Below are positions 12,155-23,782 of a stretch of 64,000 nucleotides of DNA, piece by piece (within the stretch, counting starts at the first letter, position 1; every line of letters begins with the position of its first letter). The stretch spans positions 361,331 to 425,330 of the forward strand of contig MNCI01005599.1 in NCBI GenBank assembly GCA_015680685.1, written 5' to 3'. This DNA comes from Gnetum montanum (Eukaryota > Streptophyta > Gnetopsida > Gnetales > Gnetaceae). A model generated the notes under the pieces. It had not been told where the DNA came from and ran no database searches. It saw nothing but the letters and a program-made list of their open reading frames with translations. The position numbers and the translations under genes were made by a program.

Positions 12155-12872
12155 TGTTGACCTTTTGGTATGCTAAAAAGATGGATAACATAGATTGTTG
12201 TGGAAAATGATTTTTTCTAGGTATAAAGGAGAGCTATAAAAATGAAATCTACAAAAAATCTCAAAGCCGAGATTACAAGGTTTCAATGGAGCATGAATGA
12301 GTAATGAAGATTACAAAATGATGCTCCAATGATTGAGAAGGAACTTCCAAAATCAAAGTTCAAAAGCTAAAAAGACATCTCCCAGAAGTAGAAAATGTCT
12401 TGGCCAAAGTGCAGAAGAATTGGAGAAGACTTCTCATTTTAAAGAAGATGTCTCCCTGTAGATGTCTCCTTAGAGATGTCTTCCCAGAATTAAAGTCTAT
12501 TGTAGAGAGACGTCTCAATCTTGAAGAAGACATCTCCACTAGCCTATAGATAGTCGTTGAATGAATTCTAAGGTGATTTTGAAAACTTCAAAACTATAAG
12601 AATTCATTTTTTTGGGTAATGTGCAAGTTTTTGAGCAAGAAGTGTCTAGATTAAGCAATCATTGTGTACTTTATTCTCTTGTATTTGTGTACCTCATTGT
12701 ATCATCATCTGTACTATTATGATTTTATTGTGTTGCGCCTCAAAGTACAAGGACCAACAAATTAGTTACATCTTTTCCTTGTAATTTTTGTTTCTCTTTC
12801 TTGTTGTCTCATTGGGGTTGATGCACTTCTTTTGATAAGGCATCATCATTGAGTTTGTCAGAACCTAGTTGG
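12155..12872 (+). repeat. copia 5' LTR, truncated at its 3' end
   Basis: Collinear with the first about 760 bp of the LTR at 16890-18003, then stops after GAACCTAGTTGGG; the last 350 bp or so of the LTR are missing. The U3 contains many direct and inverted copies of GACATCTCC/GGAGATGTC. Just upstream (12114-12154) lies a second, partial copy of the LTR start (GTTGACCTTTTCGTACGCC), so the left boundary is duplicated. Confidence 0.8.
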
Positions 12873-13345
12873 GTGCTCAATTCCTATATCACATTTGTTC
12901 CAAAGGTAAATCTCCCATTCCCTTCTTTACATTCAAAAATAGAGGAGACTATACTTGTAAGATTGATGAAACTCATGATAATCTAAATGATATTTTCCTT
13001 GAAGAAAGGTATGGGATGTTTTGCCATGAAGTTCTTTCTTTTCAAAACTTATGTATTGATATAAAAGATGTTTTACATGTCAAGGAAATGAAAATTAAAG
13101 TTCTTAATGATGAGTGCTTTTATCTCAAGAAAGAGAACTCAAACCTTAAGGCTGAGATTCAAAAACTAACCAATGTGATTTAGTAGATGAGTAAAAATCT
13201 TTTGGAAAGCCCAAAGAACAAAATCAAAGGGATGGATGTCTGAGAAATTCTACAAAAGGAAATCAATCCTGGTTTGGAAAAAGCTAAGAATTTTAAATTG
13301 TTTCTTTTGTGGAAAATTTGATCATATTCAAGCATATTGCTTTAT
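12869..13345 (+). pseudogene. copia gag, C-terminal part with zinc knuckle
   Basis: A 104-codon open stretch (12869-13183) is rich in Lys and Glu and resembles the gag C-terminus of the minus-strand copia copy (LKKENSNLKAEIQKLT here, LKKENLDLTTEIQRLT there). It is followed by a CCHC zinc knuckle at about 13296-13341, CFFCGKFDHIQAYC, which fits C-x2-C-x4-H-x4-C. The N-terminal gag is missing because the sequence passes directly from LTR to mid-gag. Confidence 0.72.
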
Positions 13346-13469
13346 TAGGATGACACGGTACACTTAGTCTTTGCAAAAATAGCTTAGGATAGGAACTTTG
13401 CAGGTTTGAAAACAAAAAAAAAAAGGAATCCTAAAAAGAACTTGATGGCTCAAATAGCTCTCTCTAATG

Positions 13470-16400
13470 ACAAAACAAGTATCTAGTATATTTATAATGA
13501 GTGCTCAAGGCACATGACAAGTGACAAATCCTACTTGATTCACTTCACAGAACAAAATTGTAGAATAGTCACATTTGGAGACAACATGGAGGCTCCTATA
13601 ATAGGTATCAGTACCATAGGAAAAAAAGGTAAAGGTTTTCCAACTATAAATAAAGTTTTTTTTTTAATGGATTAAAACATAATCTTCTTAGTGTTAGTCA
13701 ACTTTGTGATTCAAATTTCAATGTTACTTTTTCTAAAGAAACTTGTAGAATACAAGATTTAACCACCAGAAATGTTGTGATAGAAGGAACCAGAAAAAGA
13801 AATGTTTACACCACCGTTTTTGGAAATAATCCTAATCTTGAATCCAAGTGTTTAGTTAGTTGTATAGATGATACCCATCTGTGGAATAGGAAGCTAGGCC
13901 ACATAAACAAAGAAATCCTTTAGACTCTTGCATCTAAAGAATTAGTTTGTGAATTACCCAATCTCAAAGACTTCAATTTGAACACTTGCGAAGCATGCTA
14001 GAAGGAAAAGCAAACAAGGGTAAGATTTCGTAAGAAAAATTATATTTCTGCCTCTCATTCCTTAGATCTACTTCAAAAGGATGTGACTGATCCTATTCAA
14101 ACTCTTAGCTTGGGAAAGAAAAGATTTTTTTAACTATTATTGATTATTACTCTTATTTTACTTGGGTTTCCTTTTTATATCACAAGGATGAGGTATTTGA
14201 CCATTTCTTGAGAATTTATAGCCAAATTCAAAAAGAAAAAGGAGACGACATTAAAATTATTAAAAGTAACAATGGAGGTGAATTCAAGAATGCCAAATTT
14301 GAGCAAGTCTGTCAAATGTATGGGATACTCCATCAATTCTTTGCTGCAAGAACTCCTCATCAAAATGGTGAAGCTGAATAGAAGAATAGGATCTTAAATG
14401 AGATGGGAAAAACTATATTGAATGACAATCTTCTTCCTCAGTTCTAGGCTAAAGCTATCAACACTACTTGCTATGTCTCTAACAAAGCATTGGTAAGCAA
14501 ATTTACCTCAAAAATTTCTTATGAAGTGTGAATGAGTAAAAAACCTTCAATAAGTTATTTTTATGTTTTTGGTTCAAAATGTTATATTCTAAATGATAAA
14601 GATAATTTAATAAAATTTGATTCAAAAATTGATGAAGGTATTTTCTTGGGGTATTTGCTAGTTAGCAAGGTCTATAGAGTTTTTTAACAAGAGAATGAAC
14701 ACTATTGAGGAAACCATAAATGTTAAAGTTGATGATCATGACATTACATCTTCTCAACCTAATGATGAAGTTATTCTTGTTCAAAAACTATCTAGTGCTG
14801 CTCAAGTTCAAGTTGATAAGAACTCTAAAATAGACAATGAGCATGAAGAAGAGAAAGAATATGAATCTAATGAGATTTCCCCTATTCAACCCAACTCTCT
14901 AAATGATGTTATTGGGGAAGTTCAATATGGTATTTGCACTAGAAGTCAAACTAAAGAATTTTATGCTTATTTAGATTATCTCTCACAAATTAAATCCAAA
15001 AATTTTAAAACTGAGGGTGAAGAAGGCTAGATCTCTGATATGAAAGATGAGTTAAATCAATTTGTTAGGAATGACGTATGGGAATTGATGCTTAGAACAG
15101 ATCATAAACCCATTATTGGAACAAAATGGGTCTTTAGAAACAAAACTAATGAGAATAGAACTATTATAAAAAATAAAGCTAGATTAGTTGCCAAAGGATA
15201 CAATCAACAGGAAGAGATTGATTTTTGATGAAACTTTTGCTCCTATTGCTAAACTAGAGTCTATTAGAATCCTTTTGGCTTATGCTGGTAGTAGAAATAT
15301 CAAGATATATCAAATGGATGAGAAAAGTGCCTTTCTAAATGTAACCATACAATAAGAAGTTTACATTGATCAACCTGAAGGTTTTATAGATCCCATCAAA
15401 CTTAATCATATTTACAATCTCAAGAAGGCTCTCTATGGTCTTAAATAAGCCCCTAGAGCTTGGTATGAAAGACCCTCAGCATCTCATATCAAATGATTTC
15501 GAAAGAGGTAAGGTTGATGTCACTTTGTTTCTCACAAGAGAAGGTAGTGATCTGCTTATTGTTTAAATTTATGTTGATGATATTATTTTTGGTGCTACTA
15601 ACGAAACTCTCTACAAGAAATTTTAAAATATTACGTAGTCTGAGTTTGAAATAAGCATGATGGGAGCATGAGTTTCAAATCAATCAATTCAAAGAAGGCA
15701 CCTTTATTTGTCAAACCAAAGACATTAAAGATCTTCTTCTCAAATTCAATCTAGCTAATGTTAAGGTAAAGAATACTCCTATGGCTGCAAATTTTAAACT
15801 TACCAAGGATGATCAAGGTAAGCCTGTTGATCACAAACTTTATAGAGGGATGATAGTTAGTGTGCTTTATTTAACTACTAGTAGACCAAACATAACTTTA
15901 AGTATTGGAATGTGTGCTAGATATTAGGCCACCCCAAAAGAATCTCATTTTAAGGCAGCTAAATGAATATTTCATTATTTAAAAGGTACTACTAACTGGA
16001 GCCTTTTGTATCCAAAGGACTCTCCTCTTGATCTTGCTAAATATTGTAATGCAAATTGGGTAGGTTGTTCAAATGATCATCATAGCACAAGTGGAAATTA
16101 CTTTTTTCTAGGACGAAGCCTTAACTCCTAGACTACCAAAAAGTAAACCTCTACAGCACTTTCTATAGTAGAAGTTGAATATATCTCAGCTAGAAGTTGT
16201 TGTGCTTAGCTTATATGGATGAGAGAAATGCTTAAAGACCTAGGCATTCAATCATAATCTATGCCTATCTTTTGTGATAACAACACTACTATAACTATGA
16301 CCAAAAATCTGGTTCAACATTCTTGCACCAAACACATTGAAATTTTTCATTACTTTATACACAAACATACTCAATGGGGACACATAAAACTACAATTTAT

Positions 16401-16503
16401 TGGAACCGCAAATCAACTAGCTAATGCTTTCATGAAACCCCTTGACGAAAAATGTTTAACTTCTCTAAGTAAAGATATGGGAATAGAACCCTGTCCTATC
16501 TAG
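13470..16503 (+). pseudogene. copia pol (protease, integrase, RT, RNase H), decayed
   Basis: Protease: near 13495 the usual DSGCSRHMT reads YNECSRHMT, so the catalytic Asp is lost. Integrase: a GAG-pre-integrase block LWNRKLGHINKEIL lies near 13880, and the core has IIDYYSYFTW (about 14140), KSNNGGEF (Asp to Asn, about 14270) and NGEAE (about 14365). Reverse transcriptase: TKWVFRNK (about 15125), APIAKLESIR (about 15240), then YVDDIIFG at about 15570, the intact catalytic box. RNase H: CNANWVGCSNDHHSTSGN (about 16050), VEVEYISA (about 16170) and FCDNN (16270), ending with a stop at 16501-16503. Frames shift several times and stops are frequent. The domain order is that of Ty1/copia. Confidence 0.85.
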
Positions 16504-16641
16504 TAAGTTCTCTTGTTCTTGTATCTTTTTCTTTTTCTCTTAAACATAAAATAAAAAAATAAAAAACACGAAAAATTAGTATATTTCTTCTCTCTTACAC
16601 ATGTTTAGGAGGAGTTCTAGTCCACTCCTTTTTGTTGTTGT

Positions 16642-16889
16642 CCAAAAAGAGGGAGAATTTTTGAGATGTGCTTTCTAGTGACTTGGGAAATATTGAGGAT
16701 ATATGACTTCATGATTTATAGAGACTACTAATCCATTTTCTTAAGGTTTTGACATACCAAAAATAGGGAGATATGCTTGAGATGCACTTTCTTAGAACTT
16801 GGGAAATATTGAGGATATATGACTTCATGTGTTCTAGAGACTACTAACCCATTTTCTTAAGTTTTGAACATCACCAAAAAGGGGGAGAT
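16642..16889 (+). repeat. triplicated polypurine-tract segment, about 116-bp period
   Basis: CCAAAAAGAGGGAGA (16642), CCAAAAATAGGGAGA (16757) and CCAAAAAGGGGGAGA (16874) are three polypurine-tract-like copies. Each is followed by, or embedded in, the same flank (TTGGGAAATATTGAGGATATATGACTTCATG). Only the last touches the LTR start TGTTGACC at 16890 and is the likely functional tract. Confidence 0.75.
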
Positions 16890-18003
16890 TGTTGACCTTT
16901 TCGTATGTCAAAACCTTAAGGAAAATGGAGAACATTGATTGTTGTGGAATATGATGTTTTGTAGGGATAAGAAAGCACTATAAGGATGAAATCTACAAGA
17001 AATCTCAAATTAGAGACTACAAGGTTTCAAGGGAGCATGGATGAGTAAAGAAGACTGCAATATGATGCTCTAATGATTGAGAGGAAGCATCAAGATTTAA
17101 AGTTCAAAAGTTGAGAAAACATCTCCCAAAAGCTAAGAAGACATCTCCCAAAAGTAGAAGAACCAAAGAAGACATTTCCTAAGACTGGGAGATGTCTTCT
17201 TTCAAGAGAAGATATCTCCCTATAGACATCTCCTCAGAGGTGTCTCCATTGAAGAAGAAATGTCTCCCTAGAATTGAAATTTTTTGCATAGAGACATTTC
17301 AATCTTAAAGAAGATGTCTCCACTAGTTGTGAAATACCCGTTGCATGAATTCTGAGGTGATTTTAAAAATTTTAAGGCTATAAGAAGACATCATTCTCTT
17401 GGGTAATGTGCAAGTTTTTGAGCAAGCAAGTGTCAACATCAAGCAATAATTGTGTACTATATTCTTTTGTATTTGTGGACCTCATTATACCATCATTTGT
17501 ACTATTGTAGTGATTTTATTATACTATGCCTTACAATACAAGGACTAGCAAATTAGTTGCATCCTTTCCTTATAATTTTTATTTATCTTTCTTGTTGCCC
17601 CACTGGATTTGATGCGCTTCTTGTGAGAAGGCATCATCATTGAGCTTGTCAAGACCTAGTTGGATTGAGTGATTGGTTCAGCATCACGACACTTTAGAGT
17701 GGAGCTCAATTTGTAAAGGTTGTGGAATCCTTAAAATCACATTTTAAGCTTGTTAAGACCTAGTCGAGTTGAGTGGATTCACAGTGACAAATCACTCCAA
17801 AGCGAAGCTTAGAGCTTGTACAGGTTTGGTACCCTTCAAACCACATTTTAAGAGAAACGAAGTTCAGAGGTATGCAAGCAATCTACCCTCATAGTGTGGA
17901 GTACTCAAGTTGGGAAACCATGTAATTTTGGATGTGGTTTTTGTGATGATTAATTTTTGTTAGGGAACTTATTCATCCCCCCTTCTAAGTTCTATGATCC
18001 TCA
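16890..18003 (+). repeat. copia 3' LTR (about 1.1 kb)
   Basis: Starts TGTTGACCTTTTCGTATG after the polypurine tract and ends near CCTCA (18003), judged by comparison with the LTR at 20702-21761, where the primer-binding site follows two bases later. It contains clustered GACATCTCC/GGAGATGTC motifs (about 17125-17330). By eye it differs from the 5' copy at many positions, so the insertion is old. Confidence 0.8.
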
Positions 18004-18395
18004 AGTGATTCCAATTATGGAGTTGTGGCAAGTAAGGGTTTTGATGGCCACAAGGATTTGGTGGATAGTGCGTAGCTTGTGCAAGGCACAAATGGTGGAG
18101 CGGTGCAAGGTAGAGTTTTCCTCTCTGTGGAACTAGGCTACCCACCCTAGGCTTGAAGGCCATATGGTGACTAGCAACCCCCCCTCTATTTCTTTAATAG
18201 ATACATTTAGATTGAATTTGTAAACAAAGTAAAAAAAGCTACAAGTAGGGTTTCGTTAATGACTAGGTTCACTTATTTAAGAATGAGATGTGGATCATGG
18301 TTGGCATTTGTACAATTAATGTGGTACCACATCTAAGCAATGCAGAGACATCAAGAAATCTTGGAGAAGGCTCCATGGATTTACCCATTCTTCTA
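18004..18395. other. flank between two copia copies
   Basis: About 390 bp of moderately GC-rich sequence with no recognisable gene, separating the end of the plus-strand copia from the broken 3' end of the minus-strand copy. Confidence 0.4.
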
Positions 18396-18499
18396 GTGTG
18401 AATTCCATCTTCAACTTATCCAATTACATCATTAAGAGAGTGTGTTCTACTAAGTCTAGGCATCTTGAGTAAAATTGGTCCTCAAGATCATCCTCATGC

Positions 18500-20690
18500 T
18501 CTTTCTCATGTTCACTATCTACTTCTAAATTTTTGTCAATTTGAACTTGTGAAGTACTAGATAATTTTTGAATGGAAACTACTTCATCATCAAGTTGTGG
18601 AGAATTATTATCACTATCATCAATTTTAACATTTATAGTTTCTTCTACAACATTTGTTCTTTTTTTGAAGACTCTATATGCTCTACTAATAAAAGAGTAT
18701 CCTAAGAAGATGCCTTCATCAATTTTAGGATCAAATTTTCTTAATATATCTTTTTATCATTAAGAATATAGCATTTAGAACCAAAAGATAAAAATAACCA
18801 CCTAAAGGTTTTCTACCAGTCCATAATTCATAGGGAGTTTTAAAGGTGAACCTTGTTACTAGAACTCTATTGGAGACATAGTATGTAGTATTAATTGCTT
18901 TAGCCCAAAAATGGTAATGTTGTCATTCAATATAGTTCTCCTCATTTCATTCAAGATTCTATTCTTTCTTTCAGCTACACCATTTCTTAAGGAGTCCTTA
19001 CAATAGAGAATTGATGAAGAATGGCATTCATTTGACAATATTATTTAAATTTAGCATTCTTGAATTTTCTTCCATTGTCACTCCTAATGACTTTGACACC
19101 ATAGCCTTTTTTTTCCTAAATCTGACTACAAATTCTTAAGAAATGAGCAAATACTTCATCCTTATGATATAAAAAGGCAACCTAAGTAAAATGAGAGTAC
19201 TTATCAACAATGGTTAGAAAATACCTTTTCTTTTCCAAACTAAGTGTTTAGGAATGATGGACTAGATCCATGTGAAGTAAATCTAAGGGACAAGAGGTAG
19301 AGATGCAATTTTTCTTACCAAACCTTACCATTGTTTGCTTTTCCTATTGGCATGCTTCATAGGTGTTCAAATTAAAGTCTTTGAGTTTGTGGGAGCCACG
19401 AAACATTTCCTTTGTCACCTGAATCTAAAGAATTTCTTTGTTTATGTGGCCCAAATTTCTATACCATATATGAGTATCATCTGTATTATGGATCAAGCAC
19501 TTAGATTCAAGGTTAGGATTGTCTTCAAATACAATGGTATAAACATTTACCTTTCTAGTTCCTTCTATCACTATGTTTCCAGTGGTTCAGTCTTTTATTC
19601 TACAAGTTCCTTTTGAAAAACTAACATCAAAATTTGATTTACAAAGTTAACTAACATTGAGAAGATTATGTTTTAACCCTTTAATAAAGAAAAATTTATT
19701 TACAATGGGTTTTACCTTACCTTTCCCTCCTATGGTACCAATACCTATTATAGGAGCTTCCATGTCATCTCTAAAAGTGATGGTTCCATAATTTTGTTCT
19801 AAAAAGTATATGAATTAGGTTTTATCCCCTGTCATATGTCTTGAACAACCACTATCAATATACCATGTGCTTGTTTTGACTGCAAAGAGAGCAACTTGAG
19901 CCATCATGTTTTGTTCAAGTTTCCTCTCTTTTTGCTTCCAAACTTTCTTTTTTGGCAAAGCACCTTATCTAGGCTATTTTTGAAAACACCAAGTGTAATG
20001 TTTCATTCAAAGATAGCAACAAGCCTAAATATGTCAAAATTTCCACAGTAAAAACAATCGAAAGTATTAAATCTTATTATGTTACCAAACTTGGAATAAC
20101 TTCCTTCCAAAGAAACCTTGATGCATACATCCTTTTGCTCTAATTTTGGGCTTTTCTAAAAATTTCTTATTCATCTACTCAATGACCTTGGTTAGTCTTT
20201 GAATCTCAGTTGTTAGGTCTAAGTTTTCTTTCTTAAGATAAGAACATTTATCATTAAGAGTTATAATCTTTGTCTCTTTGTCATGTAAGATACCTTTCAT
20301 TTTAAAAAATAGACTTTGAACAAAAATAATTTCAATGTAAAGAAGCTCATACCTTTCTTCGAAGGAGCTTTCATCTTCTTTATGATGACATCTATGATTA
20401 TTTGGGCTTCTTATCTTGTCCAAATTGTCATAGATATTACTGGACCTATAGTTATGCTCTCTTCTAGAGGCTATATGGCCTCTTCTATTACATATCCAAC
20501 TAAATGTAGAAGAGGGAATTAGAATCTTACCTTTACTAATGTAGCAAAGGGATTGAATACAACACTTCAATAAGAAATTGATGAAGCATATCAGTCTATT
20601 TGTCCAGTTGAATCTACTAGTTGGTGGTGATCTAATGGTCGTTGTCCCTTCCATGTTCACATTGAGTTATCTACATGAGATTACCAAGCT
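18500..20690 (-). pseudogene. copia gag-protease-integrase region, decayed
   Basis: The gag part (20660-20175) ends in LKKENLDLTTEIQRLT. The protease block near 19870-19835 reads YIDSGCSRHMTGDK, with the catalytic DSG intact, unlike the plus copy. The integrase core shows FLTIVDKYSHFT (about 19215) and VIRSDNGRKF (about 19090, normally DNGGEF). The third acidic residue region is disrupted near 19005. The integrase C-terminal part ends at KFDPKIDEGIFLGYSF (18735-18680). Frameshifts and stops occur throughout, and the remaining pol is missing. Confidence 0.8.
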
Positions 20691-20699
20691 TTGATACCA
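20688..20699 (-). other. primer-binding site for initiator tRNA-Met
   Basis: The minus strand reads TGGTATCAAAGC two bases after the LTR end. Only one base differs from TGGTATCAGAGC, the complement of the 3' end of plant initiator tRNA-Met that copia elements normally use. Confidence 0.85.
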
Positions 20700-20701
20700 C
20701 T

Positions 20702-21761
20702 TGAGGATTGAGAACTTAGAAGAGGGGTTGAATAAGTTCCCCAATTAAAATTGCACCAACCACATGAACACACCAAATTTTATGTGGTTCCCCAACTTAG
20801 GTATGTCCATACTTAGAGGTTATAATTCATGCACACCTCCAAACTTTGTTTCTTCAAAAAATATGGTTTGGAGGACATCATACCCTGCATAAGCTCTGAG
20901 CTTTACTTCAAAGTGTTTTGTCCCTACGAAACCACTCAACCCCACAAGGTTCCAACAAGCTTAAAATGTGGTTTCAAGGATCTTATAACCTTTACAAAAT
21001 TGAGCTCTACTCCAGAGTGTTTTGATGCTACAAAACCACTCAATCCCGCAAGATCCCAACAAGCTCAATATAGATGCCTTCTTGCAAGAAGCACAGCCCC
21101 ACAAGGTAACAAGAAAGAAAGAAAATAACAAGCAAAGAATGTAACTAAATTTACAGGTCCTTGTACTTGAAGCTCAATACAAATTACAATCAAGCAAATG
21201 ATGTCATAATGAGGAGCAAGAATTGAACTACATAGAATATACAATGATTGATCTTTTTTGTATAGTACTTGCACAATTCCCAATATTTTAACATCATCTT
21301 ATAGCCTCAAAGTTTTCAAAAACTCCTAAAAATTTATGCAACAGCTACCATACAGCTAGTGTAGATGTCTACTTTGATTGGGACTTCCAACTAAGATTGG
21401 CCTCAATTCAGGAGAGATGTCTATTTAGCAAGTGGAACATCTACTGTTGGAGATAGACATCTACTTATTTTTCAAGACATCTCCTCAATTTTTGAGCTTT
21501 GAAATCTAAGACTTTATCCTGTCAATTTTCCTTCTTGGTTGTCCTTGAAGCATCCTCATTTGACTTGTAGTCTTCATTTTCACCCATGCTCTCATCTTGA
21601 CCATGTAGTCTTCATTTCATCATCTTGTTGTAGATCTTGTTTCCTTGAGTTCTCATATCTCATTGTGGAGTTCTTGCTTATGTCCTACAAAATCATCATC
21701 CACCACAAACATTCTATTTTCTCCATTTTCCTTAAAGCTTTGACATACCAAAAGGTCAACA
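20702..21761 (-). repeat. copia 5' LTR, minus strand (1060 bp)
   Basis: On the minus strand the LTR begins TGTTGACCTTTTGGTATG (21761) and ends ...AAGTTCTCAATCCTCA (20702), followed by AG and the primer-binding site. It is collinear with the LTR at 16890-18003. Confidence 0.85.
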
Positions 21762-21779
21762 AGAATTCTATACAAAAAA

Positions 21780-22960
21780 TATGTTTGAGAAATCTTGCTA
21801 GAATGTTCATCTAATCAAAAGATTGAAGAAATTCTAAAGCAATTCCATAATCATGAGGACTTGTATTAAAAATCTCCTAGAACCACAATGCAACATATAT
21901 TAAGATATGATTTCTATTGGCCTATAATATATAGAGATTTGCAAGATAAAATTTTAACTTACCATAAGTGTCAAATTCAAAAACCCAAGATAAAAAGATC
22001 TAATGCTCTACTAAAACCAATAATTTTGGATAAACCTTTTTAAAGATGGAGATTAGATTTCATAGGAGCTATTACTCCATCTCAAGCAAGTCACAAATTT
22101 AATTTGATAGCCACTGATTATTTTACCAAATGGCCAGAAGTTAAAGCTTTAAGAAAAAGCACATCCTACAATGTAATCATGTTTCTGAAACAATACATTA
22201 TAAATCAATTTGGAATGCCAAAATCACTTGTTACTAATAATGGTAGAGCTTTCCAATCAGCTAAGTTTGTGAGATGGGCTTGGAAAAAACTAATTTTTCT
22301 TTATTCGTCTTCAAACTATTATCCACAAGAAAATGGTCTAACTGAGTCCACAAATAAAAAGCTGATCTCTTATATTAAACACTCTATGGGTAATAGTACA
22401 AGAAATTGGCATGAACTATTGCAGGGAGCCCTTTGGACTAACAGGATTAGGATAAAGAAATCTATAGGAACTACACCATTCAACCTAGTTTATGGGTTTA
22501 ATGCTTGAATAACTAATACAATTGTATCTTTGGCAATAGAATTTATGGAAAATTGTAACCCACGATCAGACAAGGAACATGCTTTAATGACTTTAATATT
22601 AAAAAGAATGGCTAAAATTGATGAAGCTTAAGATAAGATCTTATAGAATGTAGCAATAATGAAAACATGGTTTGATTGCTGAGTGGGACTAAAAGCATTC
22701 AAAGAAGGAGATTTGATTTTTCTATGGAGAGTAAATAGGAAAGACAAACATAATAAATTTTTAGCTAAGTGGATTGGACCATTAATAATTAAGCAACAAG
22801 TGGGAGAAAATATGTTCAAGTTAGCTTCACTAAATGAACAGGTGTTAAGCTTCTTGTTTAGTGCTCTTCATTTGAAGCATTAATTTTGGAAACTGCTCAC
22901 TTAGAATAACTTGATAATGGCCAACCAAATTTATAAATATGTACATAATGTTTTGTAACT
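21780..22960 (+). pseudogene. Ty3/gypsy integrase fragment
   Basis: After a few stops, a clear integrase core runs from about 22050. It shows WRLDFIGAI, ATDYFTKWPE (first catalytic Asp, 22107), TNNGRAF (second position, Asp to Asn, about 22235), then YYPQENGLTESTNK with the catalytic Glu (about 22325-22355). The 134-codon open part is 22104-22508. The C-terminal domain follows at 22683-22883 (FLAKWIGPLIIKQQVGENMFKL), a GPY/F-like module of gypsy integrases. No chromodomain is seen. The zinc-binding region upstream (about 21810-22000) is broken by stops. The sequence upstream of 21780 is interrupted by the copia LTR. The lineage differs from the gypsy family in the right half of the window. 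Confidence 0.8.
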
Positions 22961-23782
22961 AATTTTCTTAGGACTATTTAGGGAATAGAAGTTGAACTAT
23001 AAAATCTGTAAAGCTTATCATTTCATCAACAACCATGGTTGGGAAATTGAGACCAACAATAAGAAGAAGATTATTCGCAAATCCAAAGGTGGTTAAGATG
23101 AAAGTGAGGCCTTTTATTCCATACTTATCTAGACGTTGTCCTAAGCATGTACAAAGGATATATTCTAGGGCTATCACTTATTGAGCATCCTATAATTGTA
23201 CATTCATGATCTAGCTTTCTAATGACTTTTCCATGCTTACAAATGGTAAATTAATCCATGTTCAAGCATGGGTTGAGATCCCAAAATGCTTAGATTTATC
23301 ACTAAAGGAGAACTTTAATGAGGAAATCCCAATTTAGAACTTTACTTATGAGGATGTTTTGGTCACTTAACATGAGAACAACATAGAAGAAAGGTTCAAA
23401 AATTCAAATAAAAGAGCATGAAGAAGATGAAGAGCTAAAAGAAAATGAAAGTTCGAGGACTCTAAAAGAGAGGCCATATTAGCATAATGACGCACAAACT
23501 ATTGTACCTACTCAAGTAACAACCAAGCTTGAATATGATGGGACTTCAAAATGAAAAGTTCTGACAAACAACATAATCACTATACAGTGTCACCTAATTT
23601 CATCAACTTAGTTTTAGTTAACCTACTAGAAGCATTTTACGACCTGGGTTTTTTCATCTATGTTTAGTCGTAAGCTAGAGGGTTATTTCCCCAAAAAAAT
23701 ATTTAAGCTTTTGCTCAATTTCTCTTATGTATGTATATAAAATGTTGCAAAAAGAGGTTGTGTTTGTCTTTGAGAAAATTAT
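22961..23782. other. decayed 3' region after gypsy integrase
   Basis: AT-rich, stop-filled sequence between the integrase end and the dispersed repeat. No domain or RNA gene recognised. It probably belongs to the same old gypsy element. Confidence 0.4.

Larger units (their letters stand above)
12155..18003 (+). mobile_element. degenerate Ty1/copia LTR retrotransposon
   Basis: The order gag, protease, integrase, reverse transcriptase, RNase H between two LTRs marks a Ty1/copia element. The 5' LTR starts TGTTGACC at 12155 but breaks off near 12870, and the primer-binding site and front part of gag are deleted. The 3' LTR is complete (16890-18003). All domains are present but carry stops, frameshifts and altered catalytic residues, so the copy is dead. 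The flanks (GGAGA before, AGTGA after) do not match as a target-site duplication, which fits the 5' rearrangement. A relative lies tail-to-tail at 18396-21761 on the minus strand. Confidence 0.88.
18396..21761 (-). mobile_element. Ty1/copia element, 3'-truncated, minus strand
   Basis: Read on the minus strand: LTR (21761 to 20702), primer-binding site (20699 to 20688), gag, protease and integrase. Similarity to the plus copy stops near 18396, in the linker before reverse transcriptase. Reverse transcriptase, RNase H and the 3' LTR are absent. The family is the same as at 12155-18003, with a more intact 5' part. Together the two copies lie tail-to-tail. Confidence 0.85.

Noticed and set aside
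11016-12191. Many overlapping open frames of 60-183 codons on both strands
   Set aside because: They are a by-product of GC-rich composition with few stops; none has a domain, and they conflict with each other.
20688-20699. tRNA gene fragment
   Set aside because: Only the 12-base primer-binding site of a copia LTR element; no cloverleaf around it. The same holds for 53231-53248.
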